From a virus, in the IMG/VR virus record IMGVR_UViG_3300032954_000018, positions 1 to 54,164 of that record: a stretch of 54,164 nucleotides of DNA. One strand, given 5' to 3'. The notes beneath the pieces were generated by a model that searched no databases, was not told where the DNA came from, and was given only the letters and a program-made list of their open reading frames with translations. Every line of letters begins with the position of its first letter. Positions within the stretch are counted from its first letter, which is position 1. The translations under genes were made by a program, and so were the position numbers. Below, piece after piece: positions 28,224 to 35,440 of the stretch.

Positions 28224-28627
28224 TGGACGTAGCTTCTCGGGATATCCGGGGGTGCAAGTTCTCAGCTAGATATACTAAGTACTTTAACAGAGCTAACTTA
28301 CTATACTTCGACGGTCTTCTTCCCCCGACAAAAGTTTATACAGCCCCACTTCTTAAGATAACTGCGCATGGGCAGAAGGAACTGGAAGCACACGGAGAGC
28401 TTTGGCTCGATCCGGGGGAGTACGGGCTCATAGGGCAGGAACCAAACGGGGAATGGTGCATTGTGGTAGACAGGGCTACTGCCCTATATCACTCCATTCT
28501 AACCAAGCAAACAGTCCTCCACGAAGCCATACACCTATATCTTCATCCTTACCGTGGACACGGGATGATCTTTAAGAAACAAATCCGCAGGATAGCGGCA
28601 ATGGGGGCGTTAGACACCCTGATATGA
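28223..28627 (+). CDS. SprT-like zinc metalloprotease, 134 aa
   Basis: N-terminal YTKYFNRANLLYFDGLLPPTKVY matches the SprT start, HEAIH (100-104) is the HExxH zinc site with LHPYRGHGMIFKK downstream, the third ligand region. SprT-like proteins are small proteases; eukaryotic SPRTN cleaves DNA-protein crosslinks, bacterial roles are less clear. Overlaps the upstream stop by one base (TAATG). Confidence 0.85.
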   Translation: MDVASRDIRGCKFSARYTKYFNRANLLYFDGLLPPTKVYTAPLLKITAHGQKELEAHGELWLDPGEYGLIGQEPNGEWCIVVDRATALYHSILTKQTVLHEAIHLYLHPYRGHGMIFKKQIRRIAAMGALDTLI

Positions 28628-28863
28628 AACTAGTTTTAGATACAGACCCAACTCAAGAACCTTTTCCTATTGTGTATGAAAACGTTAAGGGCTACATTCT
28701 AATAGCTTTAACTGAAAAAGACGGCAAATACCACATGGGAACACAATACGGATATGGTGATCTTACCGGAGAGGAATACGATGATGCAAAGATTCAAGCG
28801 ATGGTGGAACAGTTTGGTATGTATTGGCAAGACGCCAAGATGTGGATGAAGGACATAGGCTAA
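28624..28863 (+). CDS. Hypothetical protein, 79 aa
   Basis: ATGA overlap with the SprT-like gene. Small alpha/beta domain with aromatic residues. Unknown. Confidence 0.65.
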   Translation: MKLVLDTDPTQEPFPIVYENVKGYILIALTEKDGKYHMGTQYGYGDLTGEEYDDAKIQAMVEQFGMYWQDAKMWMKDIG

Positions 28864-29105
28864 TGCGCAACCAAGATACTTTTTCCAAAAATCTTTATGT
28901 GGTAGTTTGGGCAGGCTGTACTATTCCACTTTCTGGAAGAAGTTTTGATAACGAAGAAGAAGCAATAGAGATGTTTAAAGTTTGGATAGATCAACCGGGA
29001 ATACGGATTGAACGGATGATGGCGGCTTTCGTGTTTGATACTCTTTTTACAAAAACTACTTTTGAGAAATATATTGATGAAAACAATAGAAAATCTGGAA
29101 GCTGA
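28863..29105 (+). CDS. Hypothetical protein, 80 aa
   Basis: TAATG overlap upstream. LYVVVWAGCTIPLSG followed by helices. Its 3' end is overlapped by the HNH gene, which may have inserted here. Confidence 0.6.
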   Translation: MRNQDTFSKNLYVVVWAGCTIPLSGRSFDNEEEAIEMFKVWIDQPGIRIERMMAAFVFDTLFTKTTFEKYIDENNRKSGS

Positions 29106-29520
29106 AGAATGGAGACAAGTTAAAAATAGTCTTGATCTTTATCAAGTATCAAATAAAGGAAGAATAAAGAGAATATGTGAAACCCATGAACGATTGCTTA
29201 AAACCCCTCCTACTGCGTTAGGATATCTAAGATTTAATATTAGCATAAACAATAAATCAAAATCTAAGTACGTTCACGTAGCCGTAGCAGAAGCTTTTAT
29301 ACCAAATCCTGAGAAAAAACCCACAGTGAATCACAAAGACGGAGACAAGACTAACAATTGCGTAGGCAATTTAGAATGGGCTACCCGAAGTGAAAACAGC
29401 CAACATGCTTGGGACACCGGATTGTTTAGTCACGAAAAAATGAAATCTTCTCAATTATTAAGGCGGAAAAAAGAAAAAAGTTTGAAAGAAAACCTCATAA
29501 CACAGATTTTGGGTGTATAA
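29077..29520 (+). CDS. HNH homing endonuclease (NUMOD4), 147 aa
   Basis: EEWRQVKNSLDLYQVSNKGRIKR is a NUMOD4 DNA-binding motif; VNHKDGDKTNNCVGNLEWAT is the HNH catalytic core with the conserved NLEW. Mobile, free-standing endonuclease. It ends right at the noncoding tRNA-like cluster, and its stop codon lies in a TATAAT-like -10 (29516-29521). Confidence 0.85.
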   Translation: MKTIENLEAEEWRQVKNSLDLYQVSNKGRIKRICETHERLLKTPPTALGYLRFNISINNKSKSKYVHVAVAEAFIPNPEKKPTVNHKDGDKTNNCVGNLEWATRSENSQHAWDTGLFSHEKMKSSQLLRRKKEKSLKENLITQILGV

Positions 29521-29715
29521 TAGATACTAGGAGAAAATATGACGTAGAAGAATGTGAAATACTTCTATATATTTGTTACTTCCCGCATGTAGGTTCGACT
29601 CCTACCAGACTGTTGTAAGGTCTGTTCTCCTGTATCGGAAAAGGGAACCCGTAAGGGTGCTGAAAGATTAATTCCTGTATCTTGTGTTCTCCTATTTAAG
29701 TTTCGAGTAGCGATA

Positions 29716-29810
29716 GTTACAATTCCATCATTAGTTCGAATCTAATAAGCCCCCCAAAATTTATGGGGCTTACGCCTAGTTGGTTAGGCAGTATTGTAGC
29801 GCAAGTTCTC
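29716..29810 (+). tRNA. Circularly permuted tRNA-like gene, candidate 1
   Basis: Order: ACAAT (anticodon-stem 3' strand, 29719-29723), variable TCCATC, T-arm ATTAG-TTCGAAT-CTAAT (29730-29746), acceptor 3' strand AAGCCCC (29747-29753) followed by CCA, short linker, acceptor 5' strand GGGGCTT (29765-29771), D-arm GCCT-AGTTGGTT-AGGC (29774-29789), ATTGT (anticodon-stem 5' strand). The 3' half precedes the 5' half; all four stems pair. Weak points: positions 8-9 read AC not TA, the junction before the anticodon stem is 3 nt, and no anticodon can be assigned. Confidence 0.5.
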
Positions 29811-29932
29811 TCGGACAGTTTCGCAGGCCGTTTTGGTGATTCTGAGCGTTTTGCAAACGGGAGCAGCCCGATATAGCTGCTTAAGTTATAACCGCTTCGG
29901 CGGATTCAAATAGCGATAAAAACAGTTACTTC

Positions 29933-30012
29933 TTTCGCCGCCATCTTTGGCGAAATAGCTCAGCGGTAGAGCATCCACTTCATACGTGGAAGGTCGTGGG
30001 TTCGAATCCCAT
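29933..30012 (+). tRNA. Permuted tRNA-like gene with CAU anticodon, candidate 2
   Basis: TTTCGCC-G-CCA (29933-29943), a complete acceptor 3' strand with discriminator and CCA, then TCTTT, then GGCGAAA (29949-29955), perfectly complementary. The body is canonical: TA, D-arm GCTC-AGCGGTA-GAGC, anticodon arm TCCAC-TTCATAC-GTGGA (CAU), variable AGGTC, T-arm GTGGG-TTCGAAT-CCCAT ending 30012. What follows is TTTCAGT, which pairs at only four of seven positions. So the proper 3' acceptor strand lies upstream of the 5' end. Confidence 0.6.
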
Positions 30013-30050
30013 TTTCAGTTCTGTTTTGCCTGTTCTTTTGAATAATTTTC

Positions 30051-30096
30051 GGGAGTGTCCCTCAAGACTATCGGGTAAAAACCGAAACTCCCACCA
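30051..30096 (+). ncRNA. Minimal tRNA-like hairpin ending in ACCA
   Basis: GGGAGT (30051-30056) pairs with ACTCCC (30087-30092), followed by ACCA; between them TCGG-GTAAAAA-CCGA forms a 7-nt-loop arm in the T-arm position. Only 46 nt, with no anticodon arm. A minihelix-like element; may be chance or a remnant. Confidence 0.35.
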
Positions 30097-30113
30097 AGTT
30101 TGGGTAGTGTTCA

Positions 30114-30185
30114 TTACGAGTACATCAACTGGATAGATGAATTGTCATAGACAATGTGTTGCCGATTCAATCCCGGCCTCGTATG
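30114..30185 (+). tRNA. Degenerate or atypical tRNA
   Basis: Acceptor TACGAG/CTCGTA (6 bp), TA, D-arm CATC-AACTGGATA-GATG, anticodon region ATTG-TCATAGA-CAAT (4-bp stem, CAU out of register), T-arm GCCGA-TTCAATC-CCGGC with one mismatch. No CCA. Total 72 nt, one base short before the anticodon arm. It may be a decayed Met-type tRNA. Confidence 0.45.
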
Positions 30186-30243
30186 TTTTGTTCTCCCAAT
30201 AATTTTAAAGCCTGAGTAAATCCAAAGTGTAGTGGCTTTAATA

Positions 30244-30325
30244 GCAAGTAGTGAAAGTGTCAGTTACTTCTATATTTACTCAAAAATAAACAGAAAAAAC
30301 AACTGTCACGCTAGTTCTCTTGCAA
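30244..30325 (+). ncRNA. Structured RNA module, plus-strand copy
   Basis: GTGTCAGTTACTTCTATATT, an A-rich loop and AACTGTCACGCTAGTTCTC. CAGTT pairs with AACTG and the flanking GTG with CAC, with one mismatch. The boxes match the two minus-strand units at 277-425, including the CGCTAGTTC 3' box. Confidence 0.45.
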
Positions 30326-30520
30326 CAATTTAACCCGACTCGCGTTGGGTTTTCCCCGGCTCCGAGGGAGAGTGAGATCGCAGGTACTACCTGCAAAAGA
30401 TGCTTACCAATCGGGCAAATCTTCAGGGGCGCAATGCCCCGAATCAATACGTTCCGGAACGTAATAAATCCTGAGGTTGATCTATCGATTAATCTATCCT
30501 ACCTTTAAGAGGCTACTCTC

Positions 30521-31123
30521 ATGGCTAATGTAAATTCCAGTAATGGATTTTCTGGGCTTCCCGCACAGAGCATCACTACCACCACAGAAACTACTCTGCT
30601 TGTTCCCGCTGCTTCTGCACTTTATCAGGGCCTTCCTTCCCCGATATTTGCTGCTGGTGCGGGTCTTTATCTTGCGCTTGATCCTGATTTCCAGTCTGGG
30701 AATCCCCAAGCCGCTTCTCCTACCTACGTCAATTCAAGCGTAGATGGAAAGCAATTCCGTATTCGTGTGGTCGGTCTTGTTACCGTTGGCGCATCCAGCA
30801 CCTTCGTTTGCAAGCTCTATCAGGGTACCAGTTCGACAGTCGGTAACGATACCGTGGTTGCGGCTTCCGCTTCCTACACTATCACCACTGCCTCCACTAT
30901 CAACTTCGTCGTAGAGAGCAATTTCCTCTGGGACAGCACTTCGAGCAAGCTTAACGGCTGGTTCTTCACTGATGTTAATAACGTGTTTACTGGTGCGGCT
31001 GCTACTACTGCGATTGCATCTCTCAGCGTTACTTCCCTTCAGTTTATTCCCAGCTTTACTTTCGGCACTTCGAATGCCGCGAATACTGTCACCGTGAAGG
31101 AATTCCTGCTCGAAAAGGTGTAA
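30521..31123 (+). CDS. Virion structural protein (paralogue of 43843-44529), 200 aa
   Basis: Ser/Thr/Ala-rich beta protein starting at ATG 30521. The region FRIRVVGLVTVGASSTFVCKLYQGTSSTVGNDT and NFVVESNFLWDSTSSKLNGWF parallels FRVRVAGNATLNAG...INLYVGTSTTTGSDT and NFVLETVVQWDATSQVLGGWY in the other protein, ending ...EFLLEKV against ...EFSAEQV. Likely capsid decoration or tail protein. Followed by a strong terminator hairpin. Confidence 0.75.
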   Translation: MANVNSSNGFSGLPAQSITTTTETTLLVPAASALYQGLPSPIFAAGAGLYLALDPDFQSGNPQAASPTYVNSSVDGKQFRIRVVGLVTVGASSTFVCKLYQGTSSTVGNDTVVAASASYTITTASTINFVVESNFLWDSTSSKLNGWFFTDVNNVFTGAAATTAIASLSVTSLQFIPSFTFGTSNAANTVTVKEFLLEKV

Positions 31124-31129
31124 TTAAAG

Positions 31130-31164
31130 ATGCTAGATTGGGGTCAAGTATTCCAATCTAGCAT
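31130..31164 (+). terminator. Hairpin terminator, 12-bp stem
   Basis: ATGCTAGATTGG/CCAATCTAGCAT, perfectly paired with an 11-nt loop; no T tract. It lies between the structural gene and an HNH gene. Confidence 0.7.
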
Positions 31165-31169
31165 AACTT

Positions 31170-31532
31170 ATGGCGGTACGTAAATATTCAGACCGAAAAG
31201 CCTACCTAATACGTAAAGTATCAGAACGTAGACAAGAACTTAGGAAAAAGATCGTAAATGTTCTTGGAGGTAAGTGTATTTTTTGTGGATATTCATCCTA
31301 CGTAGGAGCGTTAAACGCACATCACATAGACCCTTCGACCAAAACTTTTGGCCTCAGTAATAAGGGATTATGTAGAAGTTGGGCGAAGATTTTATCAGAG
31401 CTAAAGAAGTGTGTTTTACTTTGTTCTAATTGTCATGCTGAAATTCATGCCGGACTGAAAATAATTCCGGAAGAAGATATACAATCGGCAAAAGCAAAAG
31501 TAGAAGCCGCAGAAAAATCTCTGAAGGAGTAA
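31170..31532 (+). CDS. HNH endonuclease, 120 aa
   Basis: CIFCGYS (C-x2-C), ALNAHHIDP (HH of HNH), then CVLLCSNCHAEIHAG carry the zinc ligands and final H. Basic N-terminal helix. Free-standing mobile or packaging-associated HNH. Confidence 0.85.
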   Translation: MAVRKYSDRKAYLIRKVSERRQELRKKIVNVLGGKCIFCGYSSYVGALNAHHIDPSTKTFGLSNKGLCRSWAKILSELKKCVLLCSNCHAEIHAGLKIIPEEDIQSAKAKVEAAEKSLKE

Positions 31533-31537
31533 TAAAT

Positions 31538-31729
31538 ATGACTACAATTCTTGTTCTTGCTGCACTTGGCGGTGTTGGTTATGCCGTAGTGAAGCATTTT
31601 GGTCTGTCGAATCTTAAGGCCGATGTTCTTGCTGAAGTCGCGAAGCTTGAAGCTTCTGCGGCTAAGGTTGAATCGGCTGTCAAGGCCGATATCGCGGCCA
31701 GCATCGCAAAAATCAAGTCACTGCTGTAA
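31538..31729 (+). CDS. Small membrane-anchored protein, 63 aa
   Basis: N-terminal hydrophobic helix (TTILVLAALGGVGYAVV) and an Ala-rich coiled helix (LEASAAKVESAVKADIAASIAKI). Could be an Rz-like or structural accessory protein; unproven. Confidence 0.65.
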   Translation: MTTILVLAALGGVGYAVVKHFGLSNLKADVLAEVAKLEASAAKVESAVKADIAASIAKIKSLL

Positions 31730-31944
31730 TGTACAGGGTCTATATAGAGGATTTCAATCCTCCTATATGGGCAATAGATGACGGAAATCCAGACAACCAG
31801 CAACGTTTCGAACAAGTTGTTTGGCATTGCGCAGGTTGTACTGTATACGATCTCAATGCGGATAATGTAAAAAATCCTAAATGCTGGTTAGAATTTCCAG
31901 ATGCAACTCTAAAAATAATAAATAAGACGGCGGTCTTAAAGTAA
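31729..31944 (+). CDS. Hypothetical protein, 71 aa
   Basis: TAATG overlap on both sides. Contains WHCAGCTVYD and KCWLEF. Unknown. Confidence 0.65.
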   Translation: MYRVYIEDFNPPIWAIDDGNPDNQQRFEQVVWHCAGCTVYDLNADNVKNPKCWLEFPDATLKIINKTAVLK

Positions 31945-32279
31945 TGGCAAATTCTTATACAACGCAGCCTATTGTCCTCGATACTGATATTACATCTTTT
32001 CGAACCGCTGCTAACGTTGCGAATGGTATCAAAGTACAGAAGCTTATCCTTGTGGTCGGAACCGGAAGTGCGGGTGTCGCGGGGGCTGTTACTATAACTT
32101 TGCCTTCTGCCCGTGGCGGTTCCGCTCTTTATGCCCCGATTCTTGTGGGTACACAAGCAGCTAACACAACTATCTTGAACGATAACCCCTACAGTGATGC
32201 AATCTTGACTTGGACTGATTTTGCAGTTACAGGCCTTACTGCCACTAAAACCGTTCTATACATTTGGGTAACATACTAG
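31944..32279 (+). CDS. Probable virion protein, 111 aa
   Basis: Beta-rich, Ala/Thr-rich sequence (VQKLILVVGTGSAGVAGAVTITLPSARGG...LTATKTVLYIWVTY) typical of head decoration or tail proteins. Soluble. Confidence 0.6.
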   Translation: MANSYTTQPIVLDTDITSFRTAANVANGIKVQKLILVVGTGSAGVAGAVTITLPSARGGSALYAPILVGTQAANTTILNDNPYSDAILTWTDFAVTGLTATKTVLYIWVTY

Positions 32280-32295
32280 GCTTAAAGGAGCTAAT

Positions 32296-32424
32296 ATGGC
32301 AACAAAAATGAGCAAGAAAGCTGAAGAAGCTAAAGAAACTCCAGCGCAAGAAGCTAAATTTCACTCAAAAAATTTCTTGAAAAAGGCCGAAAAGTTGGCC
32401 GGGAAAAAGAAAAATGGCAAGTAA
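32296..32424 (+). CDS. Basic small protein, 42 aa
   Basis: AAAGGAG then ATG 32296, stop 32422-32424. Lys/Glu-rich (AEEAKETPAQEAKFHSKNFL). Overlaps the next gene by 11 nt. Unknown. Confidence 0.6.
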   Translation: MATKMSKKAEEAKETPAQEAKFHSKNFLKKAEKLAGKKKNGK

Positions 32425-32578
32425 ACATCCCGGTTTTGAGGCCGTAAAAGAAAAAATCGCTAAGAAAGAAGGCATTCCCGCGAAGAATGCCGGTGCTATT
32501 CTGGCTAGCTCTACGCGGAAAGCTTCCGCTAAGGCGAAGGCTGCGAACCCGAACCTTAAGAAAGTCAAGGGTAAGTAA
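32414..32578 (+). CDS. Small phage protein of the KHPGF family, 54 aa
   Basis: KHPGFEAVKEKIAKKEGIPAKNAGAILAS then a Lys/Ala-rich tail ending PNLKKVKG. This layout (KHPGF..V...IA...G....AGAILA...RKAS..A...NP.L..VKG) recurs in phage head operons. Function unknown, probably DNA- or capsid-binding. Confidence 0.75.
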   Translation: MASKHPGFEAVKEKIAKKEGIPAKNAGAILASSTRKASAKAKAANPNLKKVKGK

Positions 32579-32901
32579 TGACAAACAGAGAAGTAAAACA
32601 GCTTAAGGAACGGATCGAAACTCTTGAAAAAGAGTTGAAGGATATCAAGCAAAAGACTGGATATTGTTCGGAGTGTGGGAGACATAATTATATGCATCCC
32701 TATCCGTACTACTATCCTTATCCTTACCCGTACTATTACCCGTATCAGACTGTTTATTATTATTATCCTTCGTCCACGATTTGTAGTGGACTCGCTGGTG
32801 CGCAGAACTCGTATTATACGACTTCAGTTGGTACGGCAAGTACGACCACAACCACGGGAACATTTACGTTAGGAGATACTACCTATGGCCAAGAGTCCTA
32901 G
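32578..32901 (+). CDS. Coiled-coil and Tyr/Pro-rich protein, 107 aa
   Basis: N-terminal coiled coil (VKQLKERIETLEKELKDIKQK), a C-x2-C site, then a tract of Tyr and Pro (YPYYYPYPYPYYYPY) and a Thr/Ser-rich end. TAATG overlap. Low-complexity tract unusual; likely structural. Confidence 0.65.
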   Translation: MTNREVKQLKERIETLEKELKDIKQKTGYCSECGRHNYMHPYPYYYPYPYPYYYPYQTVYYYYPSSTICSGLAGAQNSYYTTSVGTASTTTTTGTFTLGDTTYGQES

Positions 32902-33193
32902 CGGTCTTTCAAAGAGTCTTAGCAGCGGTAAAAAGTCTTCTAAGAAATCTAGCAAAAAGAAGTCTCATCGCATCAAGCATACTCACATCGAGCATGGTGA
33001 GGATGGTAGTCATGTAATCCGTCATAGCTTCGATCAAGACATGGGTCCAGAACCATCCGAACCTATTCCCGATTCAGTTCATGGAGTTGGCGATAGTGAC
33101 GGATTGCTGGCACACATGCAAGGTCAGTTCGGTGGACAGCTTCCCCCGGCTGCTGGCGGGGCGGGTGCTCCTGCTCCCGGTGGTGGGATGTAA
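32885..33193 (+). CDS. Basic/His-rich protein, 102 aa
   Basis: Starts with Ser/Lys repeats (SGKKSSKKSSKKKS) and HRIKHTHIEHGEDGSHVIRH, ends in a Gly/Pro/Ala tail. Possible DNA- or metal-binding virion protein. Unknown. Confidence 0.65.
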   Translation: MAKSPSGLSKSLSSGKKSSKKSSKKKSHRIKHTHIEHGEDGSHVIRHSFDQDMGPEPSEPIPDSVHGVGDSDGLLAHMQGQFGGQLPPAAGGAGAPAPGGGM

Positions 33194-33238
33194 TGATATC
33201 TCCCGAGTTTGGTTGGTGGAGAAGTTGGGTTAGTAGTT

Positions 33239-33391
33239 ATGCCGTACAAAAGTAAAGCACAGGCCGCATATTTCAACATTCATAAGAAGCAACTTGAAAA
33301 GCAAGGTGTGGATGTGAACGAATGGAATGAAGCCAGTAAGGGGAAGAAACTCCCAAAGAAGGTTAGTAGTGGCAAAAGCAAAACCAAGTAA
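33239..33391 (+). CDS. Small basic protein, 50 aa
   Basis: MPYKSKAQAAYFNIHKKQLEKQG resembles short phage proteins beginning MPYKSKAQ. Ends in a Lys/Ser tail. The ATG 33239 has only a weak ribosome-binding site. Confidence 0.6.
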   Translation: MPYKSKAQAAYFNIHKKQLEKQGVDVNEWNEASKGKKLPKKVSSGKSKTK

Positions 33392-33473
33392 GCCTGAGGT
33401 AAAGCTCAAGCTCAAGGTAAAGGGTGCGTCTCCTGAAGCCGTAAAGAATGCGGTAAAGAAGATCGTAAAGTAA
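33369..33473 (+). CDS. Tiny basic peptide, 34 aa
   Basis: GTG 33369 with AAGGTTAGTA upstream, stop 33471-33473 directly abutting the terminase start. Lys-rich (PEVKLKLKVKGASPEAV). Plausible but short. Confidence 0.5.
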   Translation: MAKAKPSKPEVKLKLKVKGASPEAVKNAVKKIVK

Positions 33474-35423
33474 GTGAATATAAATGCGATAGACGATTGG
33501 GATAAAATCTCGGATTGGGATTTATACAAAGCGTTAGACGATAATAGAGAACTTTGGAAGACCTTACAAGAAGAAGAATGTCTAAAAGGTCACTTTCTCT
33601 ATGATGTAGTCCGAGATCGAACTATCCGCAGTCTCTACTTCCTGAATCTTTTCCTCTGGGATGCCAATCCCTTTGGTGGTCCGGATACTCCTATATCAGA
33701 GAACCTGATGACCTTGGAGAATCACCAGCATATCATCGATATGTTCGTGAAGAAGGACCCTACTAAGTCTGTAGCCAATCAGTCAAAGATTAAAACAAGA
33801 TTGATTTTATACCCTCGTGGTAGCCTAAAGTCTTCTTGGGGTATCTTCGATGTGATACAATGGGTGCTTTTAGACCCTAAGATTCGTATCTTGGTGCTCA
33901 GCGCGGCAGATGACCTTGCCGCTGCTATCGTGGATGAAGCTCGTGGTTTCTTTATTATAAAAGAAGAAACTCCCACGTTGATGAACCTTTTCTGGCCGGA
34001 ACACTGCCTTCAAGAGAAGGATTTAGGCCCCTCAGGTAGTTATAACTCTCCCGCATGGGCGAGAATGCAGATTAAACGCAGGGAAACTACCATCATGTCG
34101 AGGGGGTTAACCTCGGCAGTAAGCGGATTCCACTTTGAAGTATTCCATGCAGACGACGCAGTTGAAACACGTAACTCCGGAACTGATGAAATTTGTCTTG
34201 GAGTTAAGAAGCGTTATGGAATCACACGCAAGATTCTTCGCACCTTCGGTTACACGAACCTACTCGGAACGCGATATCATGAAGCTGATCTCTATGGGGA
34301 CATTATATCCAAGTCAGAACTTGGAGAAGCCCACACCGAAGAGTTCTCAATAAGCGAAAAGAAGATTTCAAACCCCGGCAAGGGTGTTGAGATTCTTATC
34401 GGCGCGGCAATGACGATAAAGCCTGATGCCGAAATGGACATGGCAAACCACAATCTTGCTAAGCATCTGTGGTTTAGGAAAGCAGGGCCTAACGGCGTAC
34501 ATCTGCTCATGCCAAAAGTCCTTACATACGATACCTTACTGGTTAACTATGAGGACGATCCTGAGGCTTTCGAGACGCAGATGCGTCAGAATGTAACTCC
34601 TCCTACCGCTCAGATGTTTACTAGGGAGATGATCCTGAAAAACACCGTGAACTGGATGGACCTTCCACTTTACGGAAGAATCACCCATACATGGGACCTA
34701 AACGGCGGTAAAGGAAAAAGAGATAATGATATGTCCGTTGGTACGGCATGTCTATGGGATGCTAAGGGAACAGGGTACATTATAGACCTTATAGCCCAGA
34801 ACTTCCCCAATCCAGTTTCCACAGCACAAGCTATTGTAAGATTTGCAGTAAAACATCATCCAGACGTAATAAGCATCGAAGATTCATTAGGTGTAAGAAG
34901 CCTCTCCCCCACTATCGAAGCAGAAGCCGACAAAACTGATGATGCGTATGTCAAGCAACTCGTCCGAAGAATTTACTGGAGACCTGTTGATGTATCCAAG
35001 GATGCAAAGAAAAACAGAATCTCCGCGCTTTACCCATTGGTCCTTTACGGAAGAATTAAGTTTACGAGTACTCTCCCAGAAAGAGAAAAGCTCATCGAAC
35101 AGTTCATCCGACCAGTAACTAAAAGCTCAAAAAACGACATACCAGATTGTATTAGTTTCCAGACTTTCTTTCTTCCAGTTCCACCGGCCAATCCGGAGGA
35201 GCTTAAAAAGATGGAAGCCGAACGAAAAAATATGATCGAATATCAACGGGGCCGGTCCCAATGGGACATGATTTTCAACGAAAGTTGGCAGAACCCGTAC
35301 AGGGAGTACATACCAGAAGAACGGTATGAGATTCCAATAGACGAATCCTCGTTCTTAGATCAACGTCCTTACATAGATAATGAAGGATTGGATAACATTC
35401 TAGGAGCAGGCTTAATAGGATAA
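33474..35423 (+). CDS. terL: Terminase large subunit, 649 aa
   Basis: Starts at GTG 33474. Walker A-like PRGSLKSSW at 114-122 after a TRLILYPRG strand, typical of phage terminases; VLSAADDLA and FHADDAVE follow in the ATPase domain. The C-terminal nuclease shows THTWDLNGGKG near residue 405, ISIEDSLG near 467 and DIPDCISF near 555, the three acidic positions of an RNase H-like fold. It packages DNA into proheads through the portal. No small subunit was recognised nearby; one of the small basic proteins upstream could serve. Confidence 0.92.
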   Translation: MNINAIDDWDKISDWDLYKALDDNRELWKTLQEEECLKGHFLYDVVRDRTIRSLYFLNLFLWDANPFGGPDTPISENLMTLENHQHIIDMFVKKDPTKSVANQSKIKTRLILYPRGSLKSSWGIFDVIQWVLLDPKIRILVLSAADDLAAAIVDEARGFFIIKEETPTLMNLFWPEHCLQEKDLGPSGSYNSPAWARMQIKRRETTIMSRGLTSAVSGFHFEVFHADDAVETRNSGTDEICLGVKKRYGITRKILRTFGYTNLLGTRYHEADLYGDIISKSELGEAHTEEFSISEKKISNPGKGVEILIGAAMTIKPDAEMDMANHNLAKHLWFRKAGPNGVHLLMPKVLTYDTLLVNYEDDPEAFETQMRQNVTPPTAQMFTREMILKNTVNWMDLPLYGRITHTWDLNGGKGKRDNDMSVGTACLWDAKGTGYIIDLIAQNFPNPVSTAQAIVRFAVKHHPDVISIEDSLGVRSLSPTIEAEADKTDDAYVKQLVRRIYWRPVDVSKDAKKNRISALYPLVLYGRIKFTSTLPEREKLIEQFIRPVTKSSKNDIPDCISFQTFFLPVPPANPEELKKMEAERKNMIEYQRGRSQWDMIFNESWQNPYREYIPEERYEIPIDESSFLDQRPYIDNEGLDNILGAGLIG

Positions 35424-35440
35424 TCAGACTGAGGTTGATT

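Larger units (their letters stand above)
29521..30520 (+). ncRNA. Noncoding region with tRNA-like modules
   Basis: About 1 kb with no acceptable protein gene. It holds at least four modules bounded by GTTACTTC-type boxes (29575, 29716 as GTTAC, 29925, 30263) and GTTCTC-type boxes (29624, 29686, 29805, 30190, 30314), with T-arm, D-arm and acceptor-like elements between. Other hairpins: ACCC-GTAA-GGGT (29647), CCGC-TTCG-GCGG (29891), CGGG/CCCG (29860) and near 30.35-30.46 kb GCAGGT, GGGGC and a palindrome TACGTTCCGGAACGTA. The size and position recall large phage RNAs such as GOLLD, but I cannot match it to that model. Confidence 0.55.

Noticed and set aside
29529-29631. Possible tRNA closed by AGGAGAA/TTCTCCT
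   Set aside because: A good T-arm (GTAGG-TTCGACT-CCTAC) is present, but no D-arm or matching anticodon stem could be found in linear or permuted order; kept only as part of the module region.
29716-30325. Permuted group I intron (natural PIE) as explanation for the permuted tRNAs
   Set aside because: I looked for P7-type GACTA/TAGTC and a terminal G at the module borders and did not find a convincing core; the mechanism stays open.
30320-30508. 62-aa plus-strand frame in the RNA-rich region
   Set aside because: No ribosome-binding site and covers several perfect hairpins and a palindrome, better explained as noncoding leader.
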